A stretch of 29,111 nucleotides of DNA from Vitrella brassicaformis (Eukaryota; Sar; Vitrellaceae), in contig CDMY01000391.1 in NCBI GenBank assembly GCA_001179505.1, forward strand, positions 1 to 29,111, given 5' to 3'. Position numbers and translations under genes: made by a program. Positions 1-10,662 of the stretch are shown piece by piece (the stretch's first letter is position 1; each line of letters begins with the position of its first letter). A model generated the notes under the pieces. The model was given only the letters and a program-made list of their open reading frames with translations, made no database searches and had not been told where the DNA came from.

Positions 1-962
1 CTTGAATTCTCACATGATAGTTGGGCCTGCGGTAATATACGTGGTGGCACCAAAATGCCTCCAAGCAGACATGGTGGGCTTGGATAGCAAGCTCATATAC
101 TCTATCTTGATTGCCCTTAAGCTGGCTATAGGCGAAAATATGAATGAGACATATTGTTTTTCATCGCTGCTGTCTTTATCGCCTGCCTCTCTTCCTTCAG
201 CCTGGATCTCATCACAGATATACTACTTCTTTACTGTGCGTCAGCCATGTACATATGAATGGACTTCCTGGATGCTTCTCTTCATAGCTGTCTATCCTCT
301 CTTGGATGAATGCAGACATACTGCTCTACGTTTTCGCAAGAAAGTTCTTCATGAGCGGCCACTGCAACAGACCCAAACCCACTGCACAGCAGACAGCACA
401 GGGAGGGACAGCACAGGCGACGGACCGTCCTCCCTTCACTGACATCGCGACCGCTGCAGTTGACAATGGGATAAGCGATCGACCACTTAGACACAAAGAC
501 AGCAACGCTTCAAGACTCCAGCACAGCGGGACGACGAGAAGTCACCTGAGGCGGCAGACCACATTAATGACAGCAGCCCTTTCCTTCATTAGCACGGAGC
601 CAGCGCTCGCTGGAACTGCCAAGGTGCAGTCAGCTTTGGCGTCTCTGGAAGTCTCACCTCGCTACCTCCGCACCCTGTCAGACCAAATCAGGCTGTACTC
701 TCTCATCGAAGTCACCGGGCTGCTCTACACCAATCTGATGATGTTAATTACTAACCAAATATAGGGCACCGCTTCATCTCTCAGTTTTGTGCAAGGAATT
801 GGGGGCCTGCTCATGCTGGTCAGCATCGAATGCGCTTTCGAAGCGGTTTTTTTTCTTGTGATGGTCCGATGGAACAACATCCCTCTGCTGTCATCCAGTT
901 ACGAGAAAGGCGTCACGTGGTGCGGACTTTTCACGTGTTTATGGATTTTGATGCTCGGGTAA
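1..962 (+). CDS. Partial multi-pass membrane protein, 3' part, frame interrupted
   Basis: This stretch lacks the microsatellites that fill the rest of the window and reads as protein. Bases 2-442 are open in one frame with hydrophobic segments (for example around TSWMLLFIAVYPLL). Bases 306-962 are open in another frame except for a single TAG at 762-764. After that TAG the same frame gives GTASSLSFVQGIGGLLMLVS and then two more hydrophobic stretches, ending at a GTAAGC that is both a good splice donor (from 959) and a TAA stop (960-962). The TAG is preceded by a CTAAC-like branch sequence, so it may be a 3' splice site. A donor AAG|GTGCAG at 624 would remove 141 bases in phase. Family is not recognised. 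The gene runs off the left edge and its exon structure is unresolved. Confidence 0.4.
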
Positions 963-1379
963 GCTGTGATCGAGACACACACTATTATATGCTGCGAGAA
1001 TGCACCCTTGTCTGTCGCTCCCTCATCCTGTCCTCTTTCTGCCTTTCCTGTCTGTCTGTCTGTCCAGTGTGTCGCTTATGATTCCGTATCTTAAAGTCTT
1101 CGTGCTTCGTGGGGCGGATGCTGATAAGTGGGGCGAGATTCAGCCTAAAGATGTGTGCCCATATTTCTCCTTTATTTTCTAAGGAGACACCGGCACCGTT
1201 CATTCGTTTGCTTACTCGGTGGTGTACAGGTGATTGGCCTTCTCTAGGCAATTTACCTATAGTATGGGGACACACGATGCGTGCTTGCTTAATAATTCCT
1301 CGGTCAAATCAACCCCAAATCACCTCCATCCACCCCCTGCTCATCCTGTCCATCAAAAACCCTACGTTGGACGCACTTA

Positions 1380-1839
1380 CTCTCTGCACTGCCCTCCCTC
1401 CCTCCCTCTCTGTTGGTATGTGCCTGTCTGGGTGGCTTCCTGTCTGGCTGTGGGGCTGGGGTTGGTGTGTTGCCCTCCAATGCTGGCGGTTTGACCTGAT
1501 GGCTAGGCAGCTGTGTGTGAGTGTGTGTAGGTGTGTGAGGCCTGTCTGCCTGACTACCTGCCTGGGTGAAGCACATGGAGTAAGACCTTCTTACATGGTA
1601 TTAATGGCCCACATGCCCCTCTCCAGGTTTCTCCCACACCACACAATCTCACAACCATGGCCAACGAGCTGTATTGGGCTGACTGCCTGGCTGTGTGTGT
1701 GTGCGTTGGTGTCGATGGACTGACTGATGTGAACGCGTCGGTGGACAGAAATCAACACACGCACACACTCCAACACTCCTTGGCTGCGCTGCCGTGTCTA
1801 CCTGTTTTGCCCCTCCCTCCTCTCCATCTGGATGGCTGG
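1380..1839. repeat. Dispersed repeat block R1 (pair with R2)
   Basis: About 450 bases match R2 at 4770-5236 in the same orientation with scattered substitutions and small indels. Shared landmarks in order are a TCCC run, TTGGTATGT, GGGTGGCTTCCTG, TTTGACC, CTGCCTGGGTGAAG, GACCTTCTTACATGGTATT, CCCCTCTCCAGGTTTCTCCC, GCCAACGAGCTG, GTCGGTGGACAGA and GCTGCGCTGCCGTGTCTA. Both copies end near CTGGATGGCTGG. Neither copy keeps an open frame through the block, so it is probably non-coding. Confidence 0.85.
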
Positions 1840-1930
1840 TCGGTCGGTGCTTTAGTTTGTTGGGCTGTTGATTGACATCTTCTCTCTCTCTGAATGGGTA
1901 CACACATGTCGGTCTGCCTGCATGAACCCA

Positions 1931-1960
1931 GACAGACAGACAGACAGACAGACAGACAGG
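1931..1960. repeat. GACA tetranucleotide microsatellite
   Basis: A near-perfect run of GACA units. A similar tract lies at 2119-2144, and reverse-orientation TGTC tracts occur at 6776-6803, 13553-13577 and 17379-17405. These tracts create spurious reading frames on both strands. Confidence 0.95.
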
Positions 1961-2947
1961 CCGGTCGATAGACCACCCACTCTTGTATGGCGTGTCCATC
2001 CATCCATCCATCCATCCGTTTATCCATCTGCGCCGCATTGTCTGCTGCACACACACATCACACATACGTGGCATTGTGTGCTTCACAGTCGTGGTCCATC
2101 CACTCACACCATCGCACCAGACAGACAGACAGACAGACAGACAGGCCGCTCCGATGCGGTCAGTCGGTTTTGCCTCCTTGTTGGTTCCCTGGGGCTGTGG
2201 GCGGCTTCCTGAGTTCATCTCGTGTGCGGCTGCTGCATGGCACATCCGGCATCCGGTCATGGATACGCAGCCATACACACTGGAGCGATCTGCTCCAACC
2301 CTCCTGACTTACTCGTGGTGATGGTGGTGCATGGTGGTTGGACGGCGGCGCGCTGCATGTGGCGTGTCATTGGTCCATCTCTGCTGCCTAATTGCCTTAC
2401 GTCGGCTGCCTCCCTCTCCCCTCCCCTCTCTGTATCCCTCGATCTCTGTACACACCGATACATACCGATACATACAAAATATGTAGACAGCATATGGTGA
2501 CATACTATACGTACTGACGTGTGTCCACATCGATGGCTTCTCTCTCTCTGTGTAAGTGCATGTGTGTTGCCTGCTGGCCATGGATGAGTGTTGCACGTGA
2601 CGCACACTTCTGTGTATTGGCCTGTCTGCCTGGCTGTGTTGATGGATGGACTGACAGACATGTGTGTGTGAGCATTGCATTGGATTGCTCATGTCCGTGT
2701 GGTGAATAGTGCACATCGATGCACACAAATGAGTACACACTCACTCAAACACTCAATCACTCTCTCCTCAAGCCAAACAATGAACCTCATTGCGCTCGCC
2801 TGCGTTCGCACCACTCACTCGCACCACTCACACGCACTTCTGTCCTCTCGTCACCTATGAAGCAATGAGTTCGATCGCTCAGTGCGAGCTTCCAATACAG
2901 CGAGCAAAGACGTGAGAAGGCTTCGCGGTTCACACGAGGCGGCTGCG

Positions 2948-4512
2948 ATGATGAGCAGGCAACCGGAGCAGCATCAGGAGCAGCAGCATCCCTTCACGTA
3001 CATCTTCGTTGGTCGTCGCACGTTCTGGCTGCTCAGCCTCACAGACATACTGCGGCTGAGAGCCACCTGCACATGGCTCAGGAGTCTCTTCAAAGCGGCC
3101 CAGCTGAGAGATCGGCTCCGTCACTCTGTCGGCTCACAGGCGGGGCTGCGGCGGGTGGTCAACGGACAGCAGGTGCAGCTGGTGCGGTTCGACGATGACC
3201 AGTTCGGCATGTGTGATCTGCTGGCGGCTGTGTGTGTGATGGAGGAGGGAGAATGGGTGGAGATCGGCGAGGTGATTGAGTGGGCCAGCCAGTGCGGCCA
3301 CTGCACACTGCCTGTCAACCTGACGGCAGATGACATCAACGCACACGCCAATATGACGGTAAGGACACACACACAGGGGGGCGGGAGAGAACAGAGAGGC
3401 CTCATTCATTCCTCTCTGTCTGTGTGTGTGTGGTGTAGGCGTATGGATCGTTTCCCCGTGTGTTGGCGCAGCTCATGGTGGTCGGCCGCCATGTGGCCTT
3501 AGGTGACGGCAGCTGCCTGCAGCTGTTCCAGTATGGCAATGGTGAGGTGCGGGCCATCAAGGACCAGGACGAGTTCCGGCTGACCGTCGACCCGCCCCTC
3601 GCCGCCCACCATCTGTATCAGCGGCATCGACTGGAGCATGACCCACCAGTGGCCAGCGACATGCACTTCCCGTCCACCGATGCGTCGGTGTCGTCGTTGG
3701 CCAAGCGCACGATCCTCAGCCACTTACACTTACCTCAGACTCACCAGATCAATCGCACATCGATACGGCTCAACAGGTGACACATCAGTGGCAGCAGTGG
3801 GTGAGAGGGGTGCGTGTTTGATTTTGTGTGTGTGTGTGTGTATATGCGGTTGGTTCAGGCGTGTTGGTGGCGGCCGTCTGGACGGCCTCCTCACCCAGTC
3901 GCCCCACATACCGGTCGCCAGATGTACCACCACACTCGGCTCGGACGGTGGTGTGCGGTCTCTGGTGCTGACCGACAGCAGCCACAACCTCGTCGCGTGG
4001 ATTACTATTGAGGATCAGGGAAACGACAACGGTAAGGACGACAGACAGACAGATCCGCTGGTCAAATCTCATGTGATATCTGTCTGGGCTGCCTGTGCAG
4101 TGGTGGTGTATGTCGTGACGACCGAAGTTCCTGTGTGTGCGAGCGGTGCCTTCAAGGACCGCTTCCCGGTCACCACTCAGCTGGCCCGTGTGGCGCTGGG
4201 TCAAGTGGCGCCATACGTCTTCGACGGCCAAGTAGACGGTGACAATGACGATGATGATGACGGTGCGGACAGGGGAGGGGGAGGGAGACACACACACATG
4301 ATGGCCATGGTGTGGATGGATGGCATTTCTTCTCTGTCTGTGTGTGTGTGGTGTAGATTCCGACAGTCATGGCGGCGGCTGGGATGATATGGACGTCGAC
4401 AGCGACGGAGAGGGCAGCGGAGGTACACACGAAGGGGAGGGACACCCTCACGTCCATCCGCATCACATAGCGTGTGTGTCTATCTGAAGCCGAAGAGGAG
4501 AGCGGCGAGTGA
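2948..4512 (+). CDS. F-box-like protein A, six exons
   Basis: I infer exons 2948-3358, 3439-3776, 3859-4031, 4101-4262, 4357-4422 and 4490-4512, giving 390 residues. All introns are GT-AG with phases 0, 2, 1, 1, 1. The last acceptor (CTGAAG) is weak and was chosen because it matches paralogue B's terminal exon. Residues ~12-45 (FVGRRTFWLLSLTDILRLRA, then TCTWLRSLF) resemble an F-box: a short Leu-rich helix with a conserved Trp. F-box proteins usually bring substrates to SCF ubiquitin ligases; that role is inferred here. The middle carries GVRSLVLTDSSHNLVAWITI, conserved in B but unknown to me. The C-terminus is a run of Asp/Glu/Ser/Gly. Paralogue B at 18629-20282 supports every exon boundary. 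ATG at 2948 is followed directly by another ATG, and either could start. Confidence 0.8.
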
Positions 4513-4769
4513 TCAACCCAACTCAATAACGGACCGCCACAGGTACTCACACACACCACAGTGTGTTCGAATCTTCTGTCTGTATGGGTGTCCTCTTTGT
4601 GTGTGTTGGCAGGGTGTTTGCAGTGCTGTCTGTGGCTGCTTGCCGCCCAGATCGACTCATGGCTGTCTGTGATAGAGAGAGATCGTATGCCGCCCACTCT
4701 GTAGAGAGACCAGCTGCTGACACATGACTGACCCAATGGCTGTGGGTGGGCGACCTGTCTGCGTTGCCC
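4513..4769. other. 3' flank of F-box-like gene A
   Basis: No gene is seen. The stretch around 4610-4740 loosely resembles the 3' flank of paralogue B (about 20330-20420), sharing GGCTGCT..GCCG and CCAGCTGCT motifs. The duplication that made the pair may therefore have extended past the stop codon. Confidence 0.45.
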
Positions 4770-5236
4770 AATCCACTCTCTGTGCACTGCCCTCCCTCCC
4801 TCCCTCCCTCCCTCCCTCTCTCCCTCTCTGTTGGTATGTACCTTTCTGGGTGGCTTCCTGCCTGGCTGGGGGGAGGGGAGGGTGGAGCTGGTGGCCGGTT
4901 TTGACCCTGATGGCTCGGCCGCGGTGTGTGAGTGTGGATGTGTGAGACCTGTCTGCCTGACTAGCTGCCTGGGTGAAGAAAACGGAGTGAGACCTTCTTA
5001 CATGGTATTGATGGCACACATGCCCCTCTCCAGGTTTCTCCCACACCAGTTGGCCAACGAGCTGCATTGGGGTGGCTGCCTGGCTGTGTCTGTGTGTGTG
5101 TTGGTGTGGATGGACTGACTAATGCGCACGTGTCGGTGGACAGAGATCAATACACACACACACACACACACGCTCCTTGGCTGCGCTGCCGTGTCTATCT
5201 GTTTTGCCCCTCCCTCCTCTCCGTCTGGATGGCTGG
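4770..5236. repeat. Dispersed repeat block R2 (pair with R1)
   Basis: This is the second copy of the block described at 1380-1839. It lies between the end of F-box-like gene A and a stray copy of that gene's acidic-tail exons. A TCCC run (4792-4822) is expanded relative to R1, as is a CA run (5153-5170). Confidence 0.85.
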
Positions 5237-5311
5237 GGGACACACACACCAGTGGTGCACAGGATGTGTGGATGGATGGATGGATGAAATCTCTTGTCTG
5301 TCTTTGTGTGT

Positions 5312-5700
5312 GGTGTTCCGACGGCCATGACGAGTGACGATATGGATGACGCATCGGCAGAGGAGGATAGCGACGAGGGTGACGGCGACAACGATGATGC
5401 CGACAGTGGTGACGGTGCGGACAGGGAGGGAGGGACGGAGGGAGACAGGGAGGGAGGGACACACACTCGCGCGAATGGATGGCTAACGTGCCTTCTTTAT
5501 GTGTGTGGTGCAGACGGTGATGGTGGCGATGAGAGTGACCATTTGGATGTCGACAGCAAACACGGCAGCGGAGGTACACAGGAGCGAAGGAAAGAAGGCA
5601 CACACAGAACACCACAGATACCCTTGTCTCGATCCGCATCACATACATTTGTGTGTGATTCTGTGTGTCTTGATGACAGGTGAGATGCATCAGCCGAGGA
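5312..5700 (+). pseudogene. Duplicated acidic-tail exons of the F-box-like gene
   Basis: Two exon-like segments repeat the C-terminal tail of gene A. Segment 5315-5414 encodes SDDMDDASAEEDSDEGDGDN and further acidic residues, and ends GACG|GTGCGGACAGGGAGG exactly like exon 4 of gene A (4262). Segment 5514-5573 is preceded by GTGTGGTGCAG and ends CAGCGGAG|GTACAC exactly like exon 5 of gene A (4422). It encodes DGDGGDESDHLDVDSKHGSG. A degraded version of the final exon follows at about 5681. The introns match too, including the GGATGGATGG..TTCT..TGTGTGTGTGG motif. There is no F-box or middle domain here, so this is a partial duplication or a set of alternative 3' exons for gene A. Confidence 0.65.
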
Positions 5701-6770
5701 GGAGAATGGCGGCGTTGACGACACACACACCAATCATCATTATACCTACAGGTACGCCGACACCCCTCACACCCCGTGGTGTCTGTCATTGAATTGACCC
5801 CGAACCATTCGTTTCTCTCTTTGTGTGTGTGTGTGTATCCTGCCTGACCGGCTGCAGTAGCAAGTTGTCCGGTCGCCTCGACGCATCGCATAGCTGTCTG
5901 TGCGTAGAGTAGATGAGAGGCTGATGGCCCACCGACTCCGCGACTCCCCGACTGCCGGCCTGCCGGTGTGCATCTCTTTCCCCCACTGTCGCGCCTTGTA
6001 TCTATCTGTCTATCTGTGTCGATAGCCCTCCCTCCTGCTGGCTGCGTGTGACGTATGGTGTCTCTGATCGACTGATTGATGCACACGTGTGTGTGAGGTA
6101 GTTGATCTGTGGGTCGCGTGTGTCTGACTTGCCCCCTCTCTCCATCCACATGCCCATATCTGACGTCCATGGCTGCCTGGCTACTTGGCTAGTTGGCTTC
6201 CTTTGGGGGTGGTGCTGTGTCTCATGGATGGTGTCTTGACGGCTGGTGGGGTGTGAGTATCGACCATGGGTGTGCTTTACTTGTACAGCCTTGTCGCCTG
6301 CACTGTGTCGTGACCGTCATTGAGACGCATGGGCTGCCACCAGTGTGTCTGTGCAGAGGAGAAGTCGATGAGACACAGGGGACAGTTGGAGCTGCTGACA
6401 GTCGACCAAGTGGATGAAGCTATGTGATTGGCTCCACATGAATGTGACAGTTAATTTTGATAGCGCTAGTGCAGTGCATGTGATGCGATAGATACGTCAG
6501 CGCACCAGCCGGTGGCGCGATTTCACTTTTCCTTGGTGGAGTTGAGAGCTCGCAGTTTCCAGCAATTTTCGGCAGCGAGGGTGGTCCAGTGCATTGTACA
6601 GGACCGATTGTTCTTGCCTTTCGGACGGTGGTGCGTGCGGACCTCACTGATTGTCGCTGTGCTCGCCATGAAGAACTGAATGCATGTGCACATTACATTC
6701 ATCGCTCTGTACAATTGCGTGTCCCCGCTTTGGCTGCTCACGGATCGGATCATACATCCTCATGGATTGA

Positions 6771-6804
<34 letters not shown>

Positions 6805-7190
6805 GCTCTCCGCTCTCTCCTTGGTCGCACCGTACCTGGCGCGCACACACAACAAGAGAGAGAGACTTAGTGTGTACCCCTCCCTCCTTCGAATGGGTTT
6901 CTTCACCCGGGCATGCATTCCCTGTGCAGTCTGTCTATGTGCAGCTACCTACCTGTCGACGACACTCCTTCCTCGCTGAGATTGACGCCGGCAATGAATT
7001 GGTGGTTCAATGGCGTCAGCAGCACACGTGTGGCAGGTCGCCGTGGGGCCCTCGCCCCGGGCGAACGAATGCCGTGACGCCCTCGGGAAACGGTCGGTTG
7101 AGGGGGCGGTCCATCAGCGCCACCACATCTGACCCAATGGCACCAGATCTCAATTGCCAGATCTGACCCAATACATACAAGGAGAGGAAC
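5701..7190. other. Interval with no supported gene
   Basis: Frames are short or low complexity. A TGTC tract lies at 6776-6803. Bases 6425-6760 and 6940-7170 have fewer repeats and could contain 5' exons or the promoter of the cysteine-rich gene that follows, which lacks a convincing start codon. I could not identify a splice chain from here into that gene. Confidence 0.45.
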
Positions 7191-7196
7191 AAACAC

Positions 7197-10100
7197 ATGT
7201 ATTGCACTGCACGGCTGCCTGTCTGTCTGTCTGTCTGTCTGCCTGCCTGTCTGCCTGCCTGCCTGCCTGCCTCCCTGCCTCCCTGCCTGTCTGTCTGTCT
7301 GTCTGTCTGTCTGTCTGAGGGTCGCGCTGCGTCCATTATTCCGTCGTCTGCAAATTTGCGAGACGACCGCCGAACGAAGGGCGTGTTACTCACCACGTAT
7401 GCGCTCCTCATCGTCGTGGCGTTCATTTACTCTGCAGCAGCGGCGACTGCTCGCGACGAGTACTGTGAGGGCACGGACTGCCCTGCCGATGGTGGGCGAA
7501 TGCACGTGAGATGGAGATCCATGGCGCACACATCAGTGCTAGCTGGCCCGTATCCGGCTGTCCGACATCGTATCTGTCGACTGTGTGCAGGTGCGTCGTT
7601 CCTCGGCGGCGGTCAAGAGATCCAGGCGGTCAAGAGATCCGGTACCCACACACAGATGGGTGTGGGGTGAAGACCTGTGCGTCCATCCATCAAATGTGCG
7701 TGTGCGTGCAGGAGCTGAGTTGTCCATGATGGAGCAGCACCTCCTGACCGGAAAGAAGTCACTCCAGTCGGCCATCAAGCTCCGCACTGAGGCCAATAAA
7801 GTCACCAGCGCCGCCAACGATTTGATGGTCGCAGCCAACACAACCCTCGATAACCTCCAGACGCAGCTGAATGTCCTTACCGGTATGCAGGCAGGGAGGC
7901 ATCCACACTGATCCATCCATCCATCCATCCATCGAGTTCGCATTGTCATGCGTCCTGTGTCGTCTTGCCGAATGGATGAATGTGACAGGCACTTTCGCAA
8001 CGGCTGTCAAGACCGGCCATTCCGACTACGAGAAAAGGCATCCCCAAGGCCAGTGGGTGGTGGATGTATGGGAATATCACTCTCTCTGTATGGCTCTTCT
8101 CCTCCCTGCAGATGAATGCCAGAAAGACAAGGACTGCGCAACGACGGGCAAAGAGGGGTTCTGCTTCGAGCACGTCGACCGACACAGGAAAACAGAAACA
8201 TACAAGGAGGACAAGAACAACCCGCTGTATGCACGTCGCTGCCAGGCAAGGGTCACCTATGCTGTTGGTTCTGTTGGTTCGGATGCAACTCATCGGCCTT
8301 GCTGTGTGTGGTGTCCTTTGCCTTTGCAGACGAAGGGCGATCGTAAGGACTACTGCGGGGACAGCGGGGACAAGCATTCGTCGGTCTTTTCATGTGTTTC
8401 CCCTGATTGCGAGCCCAAGAAGCCCAAGAGCAAGCCGTGCAAATGGGGTCTGGAGTGCAAAGACGACGTTTGCGTGTAAGTGGCCGACTCGCTTGTGCAT
8501 GCACATGTGCACCTGCGAATGAATCGACAGGTCGGATCGGTTTCATACCTTTCTCGAGGGGCGCAGCATCAAATCCACCGAACCCGGACGTTAGCACGCA
8601 AACAACACATGAACGAATGAATCGCATGAAACGTGGACCTTTGCTTGCCCATATGTGATATCCCACGTGTGTGCAGGCAGATGCTGGTTCGCGGAGCAAG
8701 CGAAACGTAACCACCAGAAGCATTGCCCAGGTGAGTCTTGGCTATGCCGTCTGCTCATGTCTCTATCTCTTTCTCTCCCTCTCCCTTTCTCTCTCTCTCT
8801 CTCTCTCTCTGTCCATCCATCGTTCCTAACACCAGAGGGCCAGATCTGTGCACTCACCCGCAAGAGGTCTCACAAGGGTGCTGATGCTGTCCGAAGCTGC
8901 AGGACTATGTCAAGTGGGCCGTTGAGGGCGAGTGCGTGCCGTTTGTCGATCGGGAGTCCCATTGTAGCGAGACAGACTGCCTTCCCCCAAAGGCTTGCCA
9001 GTGCGCTTCGGCCGCAGCGAACCCTATCCCGGTGACGAGTATGTCTGCGCGGCGGATCGTTTCAACTACTGCGACGGCAAAGGACCATACAAACCCTCGG
9101 GTACTCGACAGGTGCATATCCATCCATCCATCCATCTATCCATCCAGTTGGCATTTCCTGTGTCTCGCCTTGTCTGAATGCAGTTTGCCCTGTCCAGTCT
9201 GGGCGTCTCGCTTCCACACCGGCCGGCAAACATCACGGTCCGTAACTCACGCAGAGCAGCGTACATGTGTGTGGGGGTGTACGTATCCTTGTGTGTGTGT
9301 GTGTGTGTGTGTGTGTATACAGGCAAATGTGAGCTGACGGTGACGACAGATGAGGGTCTGGACCGCCGCCACTACAAGCACACGTGTCCGGACGGCCTGG
9401 TCTGCCTGATAACCAACGAGTACCACGGCTTCGACGGGGACACCGATGTAGGCGTGTGTATCAATGCGGCCGACGTCGAGAAGCTTTGCCGCAAGAGGGA
9501 CGACTACGACCCAAAGCAGGAGCGCCAGCCGTTCGCGGTTGCCCAGTACTACGATTTTCAACACACAGAGTGCGAGTACGTCTGGGTGGACTACGTCGCC
9601 TCCCGCAAGACAAGAAGGCCCGTCTGGGAGCGGGTCGACCGCTCCGGGCCGGATTGGTTCGAGTTCTGCGCCGCCAAGGACATCACCCATGAAACCCTCG
9701 AGTTCACACGTACGCACGCGTAGTGCTTTATACACACAAACACACCGATGCACCTGCACGCGAAATGGTCCTTCCCTCTGTTCTTATTCGTACGCGTGTG
9801 TTGATTGTGTGCAGCTAGTGACAAGTGCGCCGAGTACACCAAGGAATTCGCCAAGAAGTTCGCCGCCTAACCAAGCCCTCGAGACCACTGCTCGGATTCC
9901 CCTCGGCCTCTGCGGTGGACTCTGCGCATCATCGATTCTGCACAGGGCCCGAGACCAAGAACCAGCCATGCGGCCCGCCCTCCAAGACGTGCATCTGCAA
10001 CCGCGAAGGAGACCAATGCAAGACCAAGGTTCGTGGGTAATTTACGCGTCGATCTCTGTGTGGCTGGCTGGCTGGCTGGCTGGCTGCCATGTTATGTTTG

Positions 10101-10537
10101 TGTTGATATGTTTGTTTACGTCTGTGCAGGAGGGCTTCCAGGCCGATATCGATGCTAAGACCGCTCGTGAGAAAAAAGAGAAACGCTCCCGCGCCGAACA
10201 TGAACTCGAAAACTACGATGGAGGTGAGTGCACTGCAAATACACACAGGGGCCACATCCATGCGGGCGTGTACACATGTGTCTGTCTGTCTGCATGCGTG
10301 TGTGCTGTGCGAGCAGGCACCTGCTTCTATTTCACCCACGGTGGGTCGGTGAGTCAGAACTGCGGCGGCGGACTGGTGTGTGTGGTGGGCACGCGCACGC
10401 CAGAGGAGGGGAGACGGTCGGGGAAGTGCATGCACAAGGAGAAGGCAAAGGATAAATACTGCCATGGCGCGCCGGTCAAAAGGGACAACTATGGCCGATA
10501 TAGCTGCCAGCCGTTCAAGGAGGGCACGGTAGCCTGA
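7197..10537 (+). CDS. Cysteine-rich secreted protein, ~12 exons, several frame breaks
   Basis: Recognisable exons are: to 7491, 7591-7641, 7712-7882, 7989-~8065, 8112-8245, 8330-8475, 8681-8730, 8836-9100, 9323-9709, 9815-10028, 10130-10223 and 10317-10537 (TGA). Exon 1 has a hydrophobic signal-like segment (LLTTYALLIVVAFIYSAAAA) followed by DEYCEGTDC. Exon 3 is a predicted helix or coiled coil. Later exons carry Cys motifs such as DECQKDKDC, DRKDYCGDSGDK, CPDGLVCL, CGPPSKTCICNREGDQC and NCGGGLVCVV. A secreted, disulfide-rich product is likely; the family is unknown to me. Most early junctions are phase 1. Frame continuity fails at the 8065/8112 junction, near 8890, near 8990 (next to a run of five C), and at a TAA at 9868-9870. 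The gene also lacks a clean start ATG. It is either a recent pseudogene or a gene with sequence errors. Confidence 0.6.
7219..7317. repeat. Long TGTC/TGCC microsatellite
   Basis: About 100 bases of TGTC units with interspersed TGCC and TCCC units lie just upstream of the first recognisable exon of the cysteine-rich gene. In the frame of that exon it reads Cys-Leu-Ser-Val repeats from the only available in-frame ATG (7197). A start at that ATG is therefore suspect. Confidence 0.9.
8246..8329 (+). other. Probable GC-AG intron
   Basis: The exon ends TGCCAG and is followed by GCAAGG, the usual form of a GC donor. The acceptor is CCTTTGCCTTTGCAG. Joining is in phase 0 and gives RRCQ|TKGDRKDYCG. 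A GT donor six bases downstream (GTCACC at 8252) is also in phase but matches the consensus poorly. Confidence 0.6.
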
Positions 10538-10662
10538 CTGATGATTAGAGCAAGGAGGGGCGGGAGGGAGGGAGGGAGGGAGGGTACACTTAAGCGACGG
10601 CTTTTCTCTTTTCTTTTGTTTTTCGTCATACCCTCTACACCATTTCTTTCAGACTGCAGGCG

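Larger units (their letters stand above)
963..2947. other. Gene-poor, microsatellite-rich interval
   Basis: No convincing exon is visible on either strand. Reading frames here translate to Cys-Leu-Ser-Val, Thr-Asp-Arg-Gln or His-Pro-Ser-Ile strings, the signature of TGTC, GACA and CATC repeats. It contains repeat block R1 (about 1380-1839), a GACA tract (1931-1960), a CATC tract (1996-2017) and a second GACA tract (2119-2144). The last 200 bases precede F-box-like gene A and probably hold its promoter and 5' UTR, but I see no TATA box or other named element. Confidence 0.6.

Noticed and set aside
1380-1839. R1 as a transposon with coding capacity
   Set aside because: No conserved frame, terminal inverted repeats or target-site duplication could be seen in R1 or R2.
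2948-4512. Gene A as a retrocopy of gene B or the reverse
   Set aside because: Both keep homologous introns at the same positions and phases, so the duplication was at DNA level.
4998-6170. 390-residue open frame on the minus strand
   Set aside because: It crosses R2 and the acidic-tail copy and reads as Thr/His/Arg/Ser strings from CA, GACA and TCCC repeats. It has no domain and is antisense to better-supported exons.
7219-7317. TGTC tract as CRISPR or tandem coding repeat
   Set aside because: It is a simple tetranucleotide microsatellite with no spacers. The Cys-Leu-Ser-Val translation is a repeat artefact.
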